Of a stretch of 48,488 nucleotides of DNA, positions 17,131 to 25,127 are shown one piece after another. The stretch is taken from contig NZ_JAAKGV010000033.1 of NCBI RefSeq assembly GCF_011043735.1, positions 1 through 48,488 on the forward strand, in the 5' to 3' direction. Source of the DNA: Methylobacterium sp. DB0501. GTDB taxonomy: Bacteria > Pseudomonadota > Alphaproteobacteria > Rhizobiales > Beijerinckiaceae. The notes beneath the pieces are model-generated. The model searched no databases. It was not told where the DNA came from and saw only the letters and a program-made list of their open reading frames with translations. Every line of letters begins with the position of its first letter. The first letter of the stretch is position 1. The translations under genes and the position numbers were made by a program.

Positions 17131-17424
17131 ATGGCCAACATCGATCACGCCACCGACTCCGCCTACAGCCCGGAGATGGACGGCCCGACCCACGAGGCCA
17201 CCTATCGGGGCTTCGTCACCTTCGTCGAGATCGCCACCGGCGTCGTGATCTGCTGGGTGCTGTCGCTCGCCGTCGGCGGCGTGCGCGAGGCCTGGGTCAC
17301 CGCCATCGTCGGCGTGGTGCTCGGCGGCCTCGCCGGTGCCATCGGTGCCCTCTCCCCCGGGATCGGCTGGCGCGCCCCCGCGGCCGTGGCGGTGCTGCTC
17401 GCCCTGCTGCTCGCATTCTACTAG
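17131..17424 (+). CDS. aa3-type cytochrome c oxidase subunit IV
   Basis: A 97-aa protein with an acidic/polar N-terminus (HATDSAYSPEMDGPTHEATY) and membrane segments from about residue 27. The motif HEATYRGFVTF and its position directly before pntAA match the small bacterial aa3 oxidase subunit IV family (COX4_pro_2) of alphaproteobacteria, a non-catalytic single-helix-type subunit of the oxidase. This copy has an added hydrophobic C-terminal half (about 58-97), so it is longer than the minimal subunit of about 50 aa. Followed by a strong terminator, so it is probably transcribed alone. Confidence 0.75.
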   Translation: MANIDHATDSAYSPEMDGPTHEATYRGFVTFVEIATGVVICWVLSLAVGGVREAWVTAIVGVVLGGLAGAIGALSPGIGWRAPAAVAVLLALLLAFY

Positions 17425-17502
17425 GGGGCGGGCGGCCTGCCCGCCCTTTCCTCGTCGCGCATATAAATTGTGCGTGACTTAATCGTTAAAGATTTGTAAC
17501 TG

Positions 17503-17534
17503 AAGCCGTTCCCTCGCGCGAGGGGACGGCTTTA
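17503..17534 (+). terminator. Terminator after the oxidase subunit IV gene
   Basis: A 13-pair hairpin: AAGCCGT (17503-17509) with ACGGCTT (17526-17532), extended by TCCCTC/GAGGGG around a GCGC loop, then TTTA. It lies 79 bp after the stop and before pntAA. Confidence 0.75.
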
Positions 17535-17621
17535 CAGTTGTGGGGCAGGCGTGGCCTTGTACATGCCGACCCATAGGGGGGATCGGCGCACCGCGCCGGG
17601 TATCGACCAAAGGAAGTCTGA

Positions 17622-18764
17622 ATGCGGATCGCGGTCCTATCCGAGACCGATCCGGCGGAGCCGCGGGTCGCGGCGGTCCCGGAAACGGTGAAGAAGTACA
17701 AGGCTCTGGGGGCAGAGGTGACGGTGCAGTCCGGTGCGGGCCTGAAGGCCGGCGTGCCGGATGCGGAGTACGAGGCCGCCGGCGCCTCGATCGCGCCCGA
17801 CGCCAAGGCCGCGGCCGAGGGCGCGGACATCGTCCTCAAGGTGCGCCGCCCCGCCGCCGACGAGCTGCCGGCGCTCAAGCGCGGCGCGATCGTCGTCGCC
17901 ATCATGGACCCCTACGGCCACGAGGCCGAGGTCAAGGCGATGGCCGATGCCGGCGTCGCGGCGATCGCCATGGAGCTGATGCCCCGCATCACCCGCGCCC
18001 AGGTGATGGACGTGCTCTCGAGCCAGGCCAACCTCGCCGGCTACCGCGCGGTGGTGGACGGCGCCGCCGTCTACGGCCGAGCGCTGCCGATGATGATGAC
18101 CGCGGCCGGCACCGTGCCGGCCGCCCGCATCTTCGTGATGGGCGCCGGCGTCGCCGGCCTGCAGGCCATCGCGACCGCCCGCCGCCTCGGCGCGGTGGTG
18201 ACCGCCACCGACGTGCGCCCCGCCGCCAAGGAGCAGGTCGAGTCGCTCGGCGCCAAGTTCGTCGCCGTCGAGGACGAGGAGTTCAAGCAGGCCGAGACCG
18301 CCGGCGGCTACGCCAAGGAGATGTCGGCCGAGTACCGCAAGAAACAGGCGGAACTCGTGGCGAGCCACATCGCCAAGCAGGACATCGTCGTCACCACCGC
18401 GCTGATCCCAGGCAGGCCGGCGCCGAAGCTCGTCACCGCCGACATGGTGGCGGCGATGCGGCCGGGCTCGGTCCTGGTCGACCTCGCGGTCGAGCGCGGC
18501 GGCAACGTCGAGGGCGTCAAGGCCGACGAGGTCGTCGAGACCGAGAACGGCGTGAAGATCGTCGGCTACGCCAACGTGCCGGGCCGTCTCGCCGCCACCT
18601 CGTCGAGCCTCTACGCCCGCAACCTCTACGCCTTCGTCGAGACGCTCGTCGACAAGGCCGCGAAGGCGCTGGCGGTGAAGTGGGACGACGAGCTCGTCAA
18701 GGCGACCTGCCTGACCCGCGACGGCGCCGTCGTCCACCCGAACTTCCAGCCCAAGGCGGCCTAA
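17622..18764 (+). CDS. pntAA: NAD(P) transhydrogenase alpha-1 (NAD-binding domain I)
   Basis: A 380-aa soluble NAD(H)-binding subunit of the proton-translocating transhydrogenase, which makes NADPH from NADH using the proton gradient. The start (MRIAVLSETDPAEPRVAA) and the Rossmann motif GAGVAGLQAIATARRLGA (about 174-191) are typical, as are the RPAAKEQVESLGA loop, the VVTTALIPGRPAP segment and the GSVLVDLAVERGGN segment. AGGAAG precedes the ATG. The split into three genes (alpha-1, alpha-2, beta) is the alphaproteobacterial (Rhodospirillum-like) form. First gene of the pnt operon, 30 bp before pntAB. Confidence 0.96.
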   Translation: MRIAVLSETDPAEPRVAAVPETVKKYKALGAEVTVQSGAGLKAGVPDAEYEAAGASIAPDAKAAAEGADIVLKVRRPAADELPALKRGAIVVAIMDPYGHEAEVKAMADAGVAAIAMELMPRITRAQVMDVLSSQANLAGYRAVVDGAAVYGRALPMMMTAAGTVPAARIFVMGAGVAGLQAIATARRLGAVVTATDVRPAAKEQVESLGAKFVAVEDEEFKQAETAGGYAKEMSAEYRKKQAELVASHIAKQDIVVTTALIPGRPAPKLVTADMVAAMRPGSVLVDLAVERGGNVEGVKADEVVETENGVKIVGYANVPGRLAATSSSLYARNLYAFVETLVDKAAKALAVKWDDELVKATCLTRDGAVVHPNFQPKAA

Positions 18765-18794
18765 GGCCGCTCGCCCGCAATCGGAGGAGACCTC

Positions 18795-19244
18795 ATGGCT
18801 ACCCTTCCCCCCGACCAGGCGGCCGAGCAGGCGCGTGCCGCCGCCGCCGCCGCCCGCAACGCGGCCGACATCGCCGCCCGCGCCGCCGACCAGGCGGCGA
18901 TCATCGCCGACAGCGTCGGCCACGGCGTCGCCGCCGCGACCCACGGCGCCATCGACCCGACGGTGTTCCGCCTCGCGATCTTCGTGCTGGCGATCTTCGT
19001 CGGCTACTACGTGGTCTGGTCGGTGACCCCGGCCCTCCACACCCCGCTGATGTCCGTCACCAACGCGATCTCCTCGGTGATCGTGGTCGGCGCGCTCCTC
19101 GCCGTCGGCGTCCCGCTGATCGAGAAGGGCACCGGCTGGGCCCGCTTCTTCGGGTTCATCGGCCTGGTCTTCGCCAGCGTGAACATCTTCGGCGGCTTCC
19201 TCGTCACCCAGCGCATGCTCAGCATGTACAAGAAGAAGGCCTGA
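18795..19244 (+). CDS. pntAB: NAD(P) transhydrogenase alpha-2 (membrane domain)
   Basis: A 149-aa subunit: an Ala-rich helical N-terminus (2-45), then three to four membrane helices (about 57-140) forming part of the proton channel. HTPLMSVTNAISSVIVVGAL (about 83-102) is the diagnostic PntA domain II motif. GGAGG is present just upstream. Only 4 bp separate its stop from pntB. Confidence 0.94.
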   Translation: MATLPPDQAAEQARAAAAAARNAADIAARAADQAAIIADSVGHGVAAATHGAIDPTVFRLAIFVLAIFVGYYVVWSVTPALHTPLMSVTNAISSVIVVGALLAVGVPLIEKGTGWARFFGFIGLVFASVNIFGGFLVTQRMLSMYKKKA

Positions 19245-19248
19245 GGCG

Positions 19249-20649
19249 ATGTCGGAGAACGTCTCCTCGCTCCTCTACCTCGTCTCCGGCGTCCTGTTCA
19301 TCCTGGCGCTGCGGGGCCTGTCCCACCCGACCACCTCCCGGCAGGGCAACCTGTACGGCATGATCGGCATGGGCATCGCCATCCTGACGACGCTGGTCGG
19401 CCATGCGCCGTCCGGCGTCGGGGCATGGTTCCTGGTGCTGCTCGGCCTCGGCATCGGCGGCGGCGCCGGTGCGGTGATCGCCAAGCGCGTGCCGATGACG
19501 GCGATGCCGCAGCTGGTCGCGGCCTTCCACTCCCTCGTCGGCCTCGCGGCCGTCGCGGTGGCGGCCGGCGCCCTCTACGCGCCGCAGGCCTTCGGCATCA
19601 TCGAGAACGGCGCCATCCACAAGCAGTCGCTGTTCGAGATGGGTCTCGGCGTCGCCATCGGCGCCATCACCTTCACCGGGTCGGTGATCGCGTTCCTGAA
19701 GCTCGACGGCCGCATGTCGGGCAAGCCGATCATGCTGCCGCAGCGCCACCTCATCAACATCGTGCTGGCCGTGGTGCTGGTCGCGTTGCTGATCGGCTTC
19801 ATCGGCGGCGGCAGCAAGGCGCTGTTCTGGCTGATCGTGATCCTGTCCTTCGTGCTCGGCGGCCTCCTGATCATCCCGATCGGCGGCGCGGACATGCCGG
19901 TCGTGGTCTCGATGCTCAACTCGTATTCGGGCTGGGCGGCCGCTGGCATCGGCTTCACGCTGGGCAACCTCGCGCTGATCATCACCGGCGCGCTGGTCGG
20001 CTCGTCGGGCGCGATCCTGTCCTACATCATGTGCCACGCGATGAACCGCTCGTTCATCTCGGTGATCCTCGGCGGCTTCGGCGGCGACGCCGCGGCGGCC
20101 TCCGGTGGCGGCCAGGTCGAGACCCGGCCGGTCAAGCAAGGCTCGGCCGACGACGCGGCCTTCATCATGAAGAACGCCGAGAAGGTCATCATCGTGCCGG
20201 GCTACGGCATGGCGGTGGCGCAGGCCCAGCACAGCCTTCGCGAGATGGCCGACCAGCTCAAGAAGGCCGGCGTCGACGTCAAGTACGCCATCCACCCGGT
20301 GGCGGGCCGCATGCCGGGCCACATGAACGTGCTCCTCGCCGAGGCCAACGTTCCGTACGACGAGGTGCACGAGCTGGAGGACATCAACGGCGAGTTCCCG
20401 CAGGCCGACGTGGCCTTCGTGATCGGCGCCAACGACGTCACCAACCCGGCCGCCAAGACCGATCCGCAATCGCCGATCTACGGCATGCCGATCCTCGACG
20501 TGGAGCGGGCCAAGACCGTGCTGTTCATCAAGCGCGGCATGGGCTCGGGCTATGCCGGCGTCGAGAACGAGGTGTTCTTCCGCGACAACACCATGATGCT
20601 GTTCGGCGACGCCAAGAAGGTGGTCGACGAGATCGTCAAGAACTTCTGA
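19249..20649 (+). CDS. pntB: NAD(P) transhydrogenase beta subunit
   Basis: A 466-aa subunit with about eight to nine membrane helices (1-270) that complete the proton path, followed by the NADP(H)-binding domain III (about 290-466). Recognisable parts: FHSLVGLAAVAVA with a channel-region His, IPIGGADMPVVVSMLNSYSG, VIIVPGYGMAVAQAQ, KYAIHPVAGRMPGHMNVLLAEA, GANDVTNPAA, and the C-terminal KRGMGSGYAGVEN and LFGDAKK. Complete length. A terminator follows 48 bp after the stop. Confidence 0.97.
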   Translation: MSENVSSLLYLVSGVLFILALRGLSHPTTSRQGNLYGMIGMGIAILTTLVGHAPSGVGAWFLVLLGLGIGGGAGAVIAKRVPMTAMPQLVAAFHSLVGLAAVAVAAGALYAPQAFGIIENGAIHKQSLFEMGLGVAIGAITFTGSVIAFLKLDGRMSGKPIMLPQRHLINIVLAVVLVALLIGFIGGGSKALFWLIVILSFVLGGLLIIPIGGADMPVVVSMLNSYSGWAAAGIGFTLGNLALIITGALVGSSGAILSYIMCHAMNRSFISVILGGFGGDAAAASGGGQVETRPVKQGSADDAAFIMKNAEKVIIVPGYGMAVAQAQHSLREMADQLKKAGVDVKYAIHPVAGRMPGHMNVLLAEANVPYDEVHELEDINGEFPQADVAFVIGANDVTNPAAKTDPQSPIYGMPILDVERAKTVLFIKRGMGSGYAGVENEVFFRDNTMMLFGDAKKVVDEIVKNF

Positions 20650-20697
20650 CGGTCGGCCCGTCGGGGCCGACGCGCCGGAGCTTCGCTCCGGACCGGG

Positions 20698-20725
20698 AAA
20701 GCGGGGCCTCGTGCTCCGCTTTTCG
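20698..20725 (+). terminator. Terminator of the pnt operon
   Basis: AAAGCGG (20698-20704) pairs with CCGCTTT (20716-20722) with a short loop and a TTTT run, right after pntB. A second small hairpin (CCGGAG/CTCCGG, 20675-20691) lies between it and the stop. Confidence 0.75.
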
Positions 20726-20749
20726 CGTTTCCGGAGGCTCGCGCGGCTG

Positions 20750-20777
20750 AACCCTCCCCCCTCTGCGGGGAAGGGTT
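20750..20777. repeat. Dispersed-type intergenic hairpin
   Basis: AACCCT-CCCC (20750-20760) faces GGGG-AAGGGTT (20767-20777) around a short CTCTGC loop. Hairpins of this form are a frequent intergenic element in methylobacterial genomes (from memory). A related 13-bp stem occurs at 32217-32246. Confidence 0.45.
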
Positions 20778-20869
20778 GGGCGCCCTTCCGCGAGCCCGCG
20801 CATCACGCGCCCATAGGTGTCGCCCGGCTGCGGCAGCATCCGCCCGCGAATCCCGCTACACTCCTGTCC

Positions 20870-22663
20870 GTGTCCACGCTCCTCGACCTGCCCCGCCCGC
20901 TTCTCGACGTTCACCGCTCCGCCCTCGGGCGGCCCTGGCACGAGCGCTGCGCCTCGGCGCAGGCGCAGAGCCTCGCGGTCGCCATCGCGCAGGGCCACGG
21001 CCTGCCGGAGGTGCTGGCCCGGGTGCTGGCCGGCCGCGGGGTCGACCTGCACGCCGTGCCGGGCTTCCTGGAGCCGCGCCTGCGCGACCTCCTGCCCGAC
21101 CCCGCCGTGCTGGTCGACATGGAGGCGGCGGCCGACCGGCTCGCACTGGCGATCCAGAGGCGCGAGAAGGTCGCGATCTTCGGCGATTACGACGTCGACG
21201 GCGCGGCGAGCGCCGCCCTGCTGGCCAGTGCCCTGCGCGACCTCGGCGTGCCCTACCGGCTCCACATCCCCGACCGCATCACGGAAGGCTACGGCCCCAA
21301 CGTCGCGGCGGTGCGGATGCTCGCCGAGGAAGGCGCCACCCTCCTCGTCACCGTCGATTGCGGCACCGCCGGCCACGAGCCGCTCGCCGAGGCCGGCCGC
21401 CTCGGGATGGACGTGGTGGTGCTCGACCATCACGGCGCACCCGAGGTGCTGCCCCAGGCCCGTGCGGTGGTGAACCCGAACCGCCTCGACGACCTGTCGG
21501 GCCTCGGCCATCTCTGCGCCGCCGGCGTGGTCTTCCTCACGCTGGTGGCGCTCAACCGGCGCCTGCGCCGGGACGGCCTCGCCATCCCCGACCTGATGGC
21601 CGGGCTCGACCTCGTGGCGCTCGCCACCATCGCCGACGTGGTGCCGCTCCACGGCCTCAACCGCGCCTTCGTGCGCCAGGGGCTGGCGGTGATGCGCGGG
21701 CGCGGCCGGCGGGGCCTCGCCGCCCTCCTCGACGCGGCCGGCCTCGGGGAAGCGCCGCAGGCCTGGCATCTCGGCTTCCTGCTCGGCCCCCGCATCAATG
21801 CCGGCGGGCGCATCGGCGATTCGACGCTGGGCGCCCGCCTGCTGCTCTGCGAGGACCCGATCGAGGCCGCCGGCATCGCCGCGCAGCTCGATGCGCTCAA
21901 CCGGGAGCGCCAGGCGATCGAGGCCGCCGCCGTGGCCGAGGCCGAGGCCGAGATGGGGATGCGCCTCGAGCGCGATCCCAACCAGCCGGTCCTCGTCGCC
22001 GGCAGCCCGGACTGGCATCCTGGCATCGTCGGGCTGATCGCGGCGCGGCTCAAGGAGCGCTTCGGCCGCCCGGCCTTCGCCTTCGCGCTGCGCCAGGACG
22101 GCACCGCCACCGGCTCGGGCCGCTCGATCCCCGGCGCCGATCTCGGCCGGGCGGTGCGGGCCTGCGTCGAGGCCGGGTTGGCGGCCAAGGGCGGCGGTCA
22201 CGCCATGGCGGCGGGCGTGACCCTCGCCGCCCTCGACCTCGACCGCTTCCGCGAGGCGCTCTCCGGCGATCTCGCGGCGTCCGTGGCCGAGGCGCGCCTC
22301 GGCGAGGCGCTGCTGATCGACGGCCTCGTCTCCGCCGGCGGCGTGCAACCGGACCTGGCCGACGCCGTCGAGCGGGCCGGTCCCTTCGGCCAGGGCGCGC
22401 CGGAGCCAGTCTTCGCCCTCGCCCGCCACCGTGTCGCCGATGCGCGGGTCGTCGGGACCGGCCACGTCAAGGCGCAGCTGCGCGGCCGGGACGGCGTCGC
22501 GGTCGGTGCCATCGCGTTCCGGGCCGCGGAATCGCCGGTCGGGCGGCTGCTGCTCTCGCATATCGGCCGTGACATCCACGCCGCCGGCACCCTCTCCCGC
22601 GACCGCTGGCGCGGCGCCGACCGGGTCGAGCTGCGGCTGTGCGACGTGGCGGAGGCCGGCTGA
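20870..22663 (+). CDS. recJ: Single-stranded-DNA exonuclease RecJ
   Basis: A 597-aa 5'-3' ssDNA exonuclease of recombination and mismatch repair. Motifs: IFGDYDVDGAASAALL (DYD, about 104-119), VTVDCGTAG, the VVLDHHGAPE DHH motif (about 185-194), IADVVPL, GPRINAGGRIGD, and the DHHA1 domain (GSGRSIPGADL, KGGGHAMAAGVTL) with a C-terminal OB domain. I place the start at a GTG (20870) immediately before STLLDLPRPLLD, since the frame upstream runs through an intergenic hairpin repeat and reads as low-complexity sequence. No good ribosome-binding site was found, so the start is uncertain by a few codons. Confidence 0.9.
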   Translation: MSTLLDLPRPLLDVHRSALGRPWHERCASAQAQSLAVAIAQGHGLPEVLARVLAGRGVDLHAVPGFLEPRLRDLLPDPAVLVDMEAAADRLALAIQRREKVAIFGDYDVDGAASAALLASALRDLGVPYRLHIPDRITEGYGPNVAAVRMLAEEGATLLVTVDCGTAGHEPLAEAGRLGMDVVVLDHHGAPEVLPQARAVVNPNRLDDLSGLGHLCAAGVVFLTLVALNRRLRRDGLAIPDLMAGLDLVALATIADVVPLHGLNRAFVRQGLAVMRGRGRRGLAALLDAAGLGEAPQAWHLGFLLGPRINAGGRIGDSTLGARLLLCEDPIEAAGIAAQLDALNRERQAIEAAAVAEAEAEMGMRLERDPNQPVLVAGSPDWHPGIVGLIAARLKERFGRPAFAFALRQDGTATGSGRSIPGADLGRAVRACVEAGLAAKGGGHAMAAGVTLAALDLDRFREALSGDLAASVAEARLGEALLIDGLVSAGGVQPDLADAVERAGPFGQGAPEPVFALARHRVADARVVGTGHVKAQLRGRDGVAVGAIAFRAAESPVGRLLLSHIGRDIHAAGTLSRDRWRGADRVELRLCDVAEAG

Positions 22664-22787
22664 GCGACCGCGTGCGATCGTCGACTTTGTCGCCCGAACC
22701 GGGTCTGTATCCGGCTTGACACCCCCCGGCGGCCCCACCATAAGGGCCCCGTCGCCGAGAGGCGGCCCCTGCCGGCGACGGCAGCGT

Positions 22788-22872
22788 GGGGGAATGTCCC
22801 GAGCGGCAAAGGGGGCGGACTGTAAATCCGCTGGCTATGCCTTCGTAGGTTCGAGTCCTACTTCCCCCACCA
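22788..22872 (+). tRNA. tRNA-Tyr (GTA anticodon), copy 1
   Basis: An 85-nt type-II tRNA with a long variable arm. Acceptor GGGGGAA pairs with TTCCCCC, discriminator A and encoded CCA. Anticodon loop CTGTAAA gives GTA, and the T arm is GTAGG-TTCGAGT-CCTAC. Confidence 0.97.
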
Positions 22873-23023
22873 CTTTGTCTTTCAGTTTCGTTCCACGATT
22901 TCCGGTGCCGTGAGGCTTTCCATCGTGGGAATCGCTGGGGTTGTGCTCACCTTGACAGGTGCAGGCCTCCCCATCATAAGGACCCGCCGCCGACGCGGCG
23001 GCCCCTGCCGGCGACGGCAGCGT

Positions 23024-23108
23024 GGGGGAATGTCCCGAGCGGCAAAGGGGGCGGACTGTAAATCCGCTGGCTATGCCTTCGTAGGTTCGAGTCCTACTTC
23101 CCCCACCA
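23024..23108 (+). tRNA. tRNA-Tyr (GTA anticodon), copy 2
   Basis: Identical to the copy 236 bp upstream. About 25 bp of upstream flank (GCGGCCCCTGCC... GGCAGCGT) is duplicated as well, so the repeated unit includes leader sequence. Confidence 0.97.
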
Positions 23109-23168
23109 TTTCTGCTTTGCATGTCCGGCAGCAGGCAGCGGGGCGCGACGATTGTCGCGCCCGCGGGA

Positions 23169-23855
23169 TCATTGCTCCGTCACTTCTCCCAAAGCCGCCA
23201 GCAACGCCGCCCGGGCCCGGCTCACCCGACTCTTCACCGTGCCGACCTGGCAGCCGATCCGCAACGCCGCCTCCTCGTAGGTGTAGCCCTCGGCACCGAT
23301 CAGCAGCAACGCCTCGCGCTGGGCTTCGGGCAGGGCCTGCATTCGTTCCTGGACCACCCGCAGGGTACTTGCATGATCCTGGTCGGCCGGCGCGGACAGT
23401 TGACCGGCCAGGATCCCGTCACCGTCCTCGACTTCCCGGCGCCCCTTCCGCAATTCCGTGTAGAACTGGTTGCGCATGATCGTGAACAACCAGGCGGTGA
23501 AGTTGGTGCCGGCCTGGAAGCGGTGCTGGTTGGCCCAGGCCCGGGCGCAGGTTTCCTGGACCAGGTCGTCGGCCCGCACCACGTCATGCGACAGGGAGAG
23601 ACCGAAGGTGCGCAGGGCCGGCAAGACTGTCATCAAAGCGTTGCGGAAGTCGAAGCTGATCGCCTCCCCTCGTGCCGCCAGGGCTGCCTCGAAACGGGTC
23701 AGAAGTTCGGCGAGGCGCGCCGGCAGCACGGCTTGGTCAGTCGTGCGGAAATATTCCTGCAGAGGTTTCCTGAGATGATCTTGGATGATGTGGGTGGAGA
23801 GCGCGCCGGAGGGCGGTGGCAACTCGGACGGGAGCGCGGTCGAATCGGTCTTCAT
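23169..23855 (-). CDS. EcfG-like sigma factor with NepR-like N-terminal segment
   Basis: A 228-aa sigma-70-family protein. Residues about 72-140 are sigma region 2 (ALRTFGLSLSHDVVRADDLV, then WLFTIMRNQFY, RRREVED) and about 170-222 region 4 (LPEAQREALLLIGAEGY, GTVKSRVSRARA), both closest to EcfG, the alphaproteobacterial general-stress sigma. Residues about 23-58 (HIIQDHLRKPLQEYF... LPARLAELLTRFE) look like the core of NepR, the EcfG anti-sigma factor (I-Q-x-x-L... P-x-R-x-x-x-LL). Sigma plus anti-sigma in one chain would be unusual and suggests self-inhibition. No phyR or separate nepR is nearby. Start at the ATG 23855; a TTG at 23921 would add 22 residues. The fusion is a by-eye reading. 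Confidence 0.8.
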   Translation of the reverse strand: MKTDSTALPSELPPPSGALSTHIIQDHLRKPLQEYFRTTDQAVLPARLAELLTRFEAALAARGEAISFDFRNALMTVLPALRTFGLSLSHDVVRADDLVQETCARAWANQHRFQAGTNFTAWLFTIMRNQFYTELRKGRREVEDGDGILAGQLSAPADQDHASTLRVVQERMQALPEAQREALLLIGAEGYTYEEAALRIGCQVGTVKSRVSRARAALLAALGEVTEQ

Positions 23856-23935
23856 TATCGCCGGCGGGCCCCTGATTGCGACGGAATTCCCTCTTTTTAG
23901 CGGTTCGAATTTCGATGGCAATAGAAGCTTGACCG

Positions 23936-24358
23936 ATGCTCGATGAAACCGGCGCCCTCGCGGCCCTCATCGCCCTGGCGCAGGAGACGCGGCTGCGCGC
24001 CCTGCGGACCCTGCTGCATGCCTTTCCCGAGGGGATGCCCGCCGGACGGCTCGGCGCGGCGCTCGGCTGCGCTCCCTCGACCCTGACCTTCCATCTCCGG
24101 CAACTGCAGGAGGCCGGTCTGGTCGAGTCGCGTCGCCAGGGCGCATCCGTGATCTACACCGCGCGCCCCGCGGGCCTTGCAGGCCTGACCACCTACCTGA
24201 CCGAGGCCTGCTGCAACGGCCGGCCTGACGCCTGTCTCCCCGATGCCGGCCGGCCGGCCTCCGCCTCGCGCTGCGGCGAGGGGGCGCCGGCCTGCGCCGG
24301 GCCGGTCCCCGGCGAGGGACCACCCGGCGGACCGGGGGCGTCCGGTCCCGGTCAGTAG
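23936..24358 (+). CDS. arsR: ArsR-family arsenic-type metalloregulator
   Basis: A 140-aa winged-helix repressor: LAQETRLRALRTLLHAFPEG, the recognition helix STLTFHLRQLQEAGLV, and the beta wing SRRQGASVIYTA. The As(III) site resembles type-II ArsR proteins: Cys92-Cys93 followed by Cys100 (ACCNGRPDAC) after the DNA-binding core. The C-terminal 35 residues are Gly/Pro-rich with two more Cys. No arsB/acr3/arsC genes are in the window, so the regulon is elsewhere. Divergent from the sigma factor gene (80 bp between starts); its stop overlaps the end of the converging gene by 7 bp. Confidence 0.85.
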   Translation: MLDETGALAALIALAQETRLRALRTLLHAFPEGMPAGRLGAALGCAPSTLTFHLRQLQEAGLVESRRQGASVIYTARPAGLAGLTTYLTEACCNGRPDACLPDAGRPASASRCGEGAPACAGPVPGEGPPGGPGASGPGQ

Positions 24359-24648
24359 CGGTCGTAGGACCGCCGCTCCTCCCGGTAGCGCATCGCCCGA
24401 TAGGGCCGGTCGTCGCCCCAGCGCTCCGCCTTGCGGCGCCAGCCATGCGCCGGCGCCCAGGCCGGCGGACCGCCGCGGACCTCGCCGTAGCCGCCCCGGC
24501 CCCAAGAGCTGCCCCGGCCCCAAGTGCCGCCCCGGCTCCAAGAATCGCGAGCCCAAGGGGGATCGGCCTGCGCGGCGGTGGTGGCACCGAACAGACCGGC
24601 CGCCGCGGCCATAGCGGTGAAGGCGAGGGGAAGAACGCTCCTGCGCAT
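24352..24648 (-). CDS. Small secreted Gly/Arg/Trp/Tyr-rich protein
   Basis: A 98-aa protein of unknown function. A signal peptide (residues 1-27, LFGATTAAQA cleavage) precedes a low-complexity mature part with SRGG/GRGSSWGRGG repeats, many Trp and Arg, and a C-terminal REERRSYDRY. The ATG at 24648 has GGAG 8 nt upstream. A well-matched EcfG-type promoter lies 49 bp upstream (24697-24722), suggesting induction in the general stress response. Converges with arsR with a 7-bp overlap. Two direct repeats of a CCCCGGCCCCAAG-type 18-bp unit are visible at about 24498-24538. Confidence 0.7.
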   Translation of the reverse strand: MRRSVLPLAFTAMAAAAGLFGATTAAQADPPWARDSWSRGGTWGRGSSWGRGGYGEVRGGPPAWAPAHGWRRKAERWGDDRPYRAMRYREERRSYDRY

Positions 24649-24696
24649 CGACACATCTCCAGTGAACCGCGGAAGCGCGGCTCGATCTACGCCAGC

Positions 24697-24722
24697 AACG
24701 GCGGTCTTGCGGAAACCGTTCC
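24697..24722 (-). promoter_or_regulatory. EcfG-type general-stress promoter
   Basis: On the minus strand: GGAAC (24722-24718), a 17-nt spacer, CGTT (24700-24697). This matches the sigma-EcfG consensus GGAAC-N16/17-CGTT exactly. It lies 49 bp upstream of the ATG of the 98-aa secreted protein and points at it. Confidence 0.7.
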
Positions 24723-24844
24723 GCAATCTCGGGCTTCGATTTCTTAGCAATGTGTTTCCGGATGATTGCCGAACGACGCGCCGAGGGCGCGGGACCACTT
24801 CGCCGCGAATGCCGTTTTCTGGTCACCTTCGACAGCAGACCGCC

Positions 24845-25127
24845 ATGAAGCAGGTCACGATCGCCCTGCTCGCCGCCGCGACGCTCGCCTCGACGACGCT
24901 CGCCTCGACGACGCTCGTGGGCACGGCCTGGGGCGACGGAGCGGACCGGAGCCGCGTCCCGCTCGCCCGGCCATGAGATGCAGGAGCGCGGCAGCGTGAA
25001 GGGCAGCCCCGGGGCATCCGGTTACGCGCCCGGTCACGAGATGAAGTCCGACACGACCGGCACCACCTCGCGCAGCGGCACCGGGGACATGAAGGCCGGC
25101 ACTTCCGGCTCCACCACCCGCCGCTGA
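24845..25127 (+). pseudogene. Frameshifted small secreted protein with PGHEM repeats
   Basis: The first frame gives a signal peptide from the ATG at 24845 (MKQVTIALLAAATLASTTL) and stops at 24976. A different frame, open from before 24950 to the stop at 25125-25127, encodes SPGHEMQERGSVKGSPGASG followed by YAPGHEMKSDTTGTTSR, a repeat type (PGHEM, GSVxGSPGASGYA) common in small secreted proteins of methylobacteria and relatives (from memory). Joining the frames needs a one-base shift at about 24930-24965, so this is a recent frameshift or a sequencing error. A 15-bp unit (GCCTCGACGACGCTC) is tandemly repeated inside the signal region. Function unknown. Confidence 0.55.

Noticed and set aside
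20636..22741. Minus-strand frame of 701 codons over recJ
   Set aside because: Shadow of recJ; begins in the region before tRNA-Tyr and has no start signal or domain.
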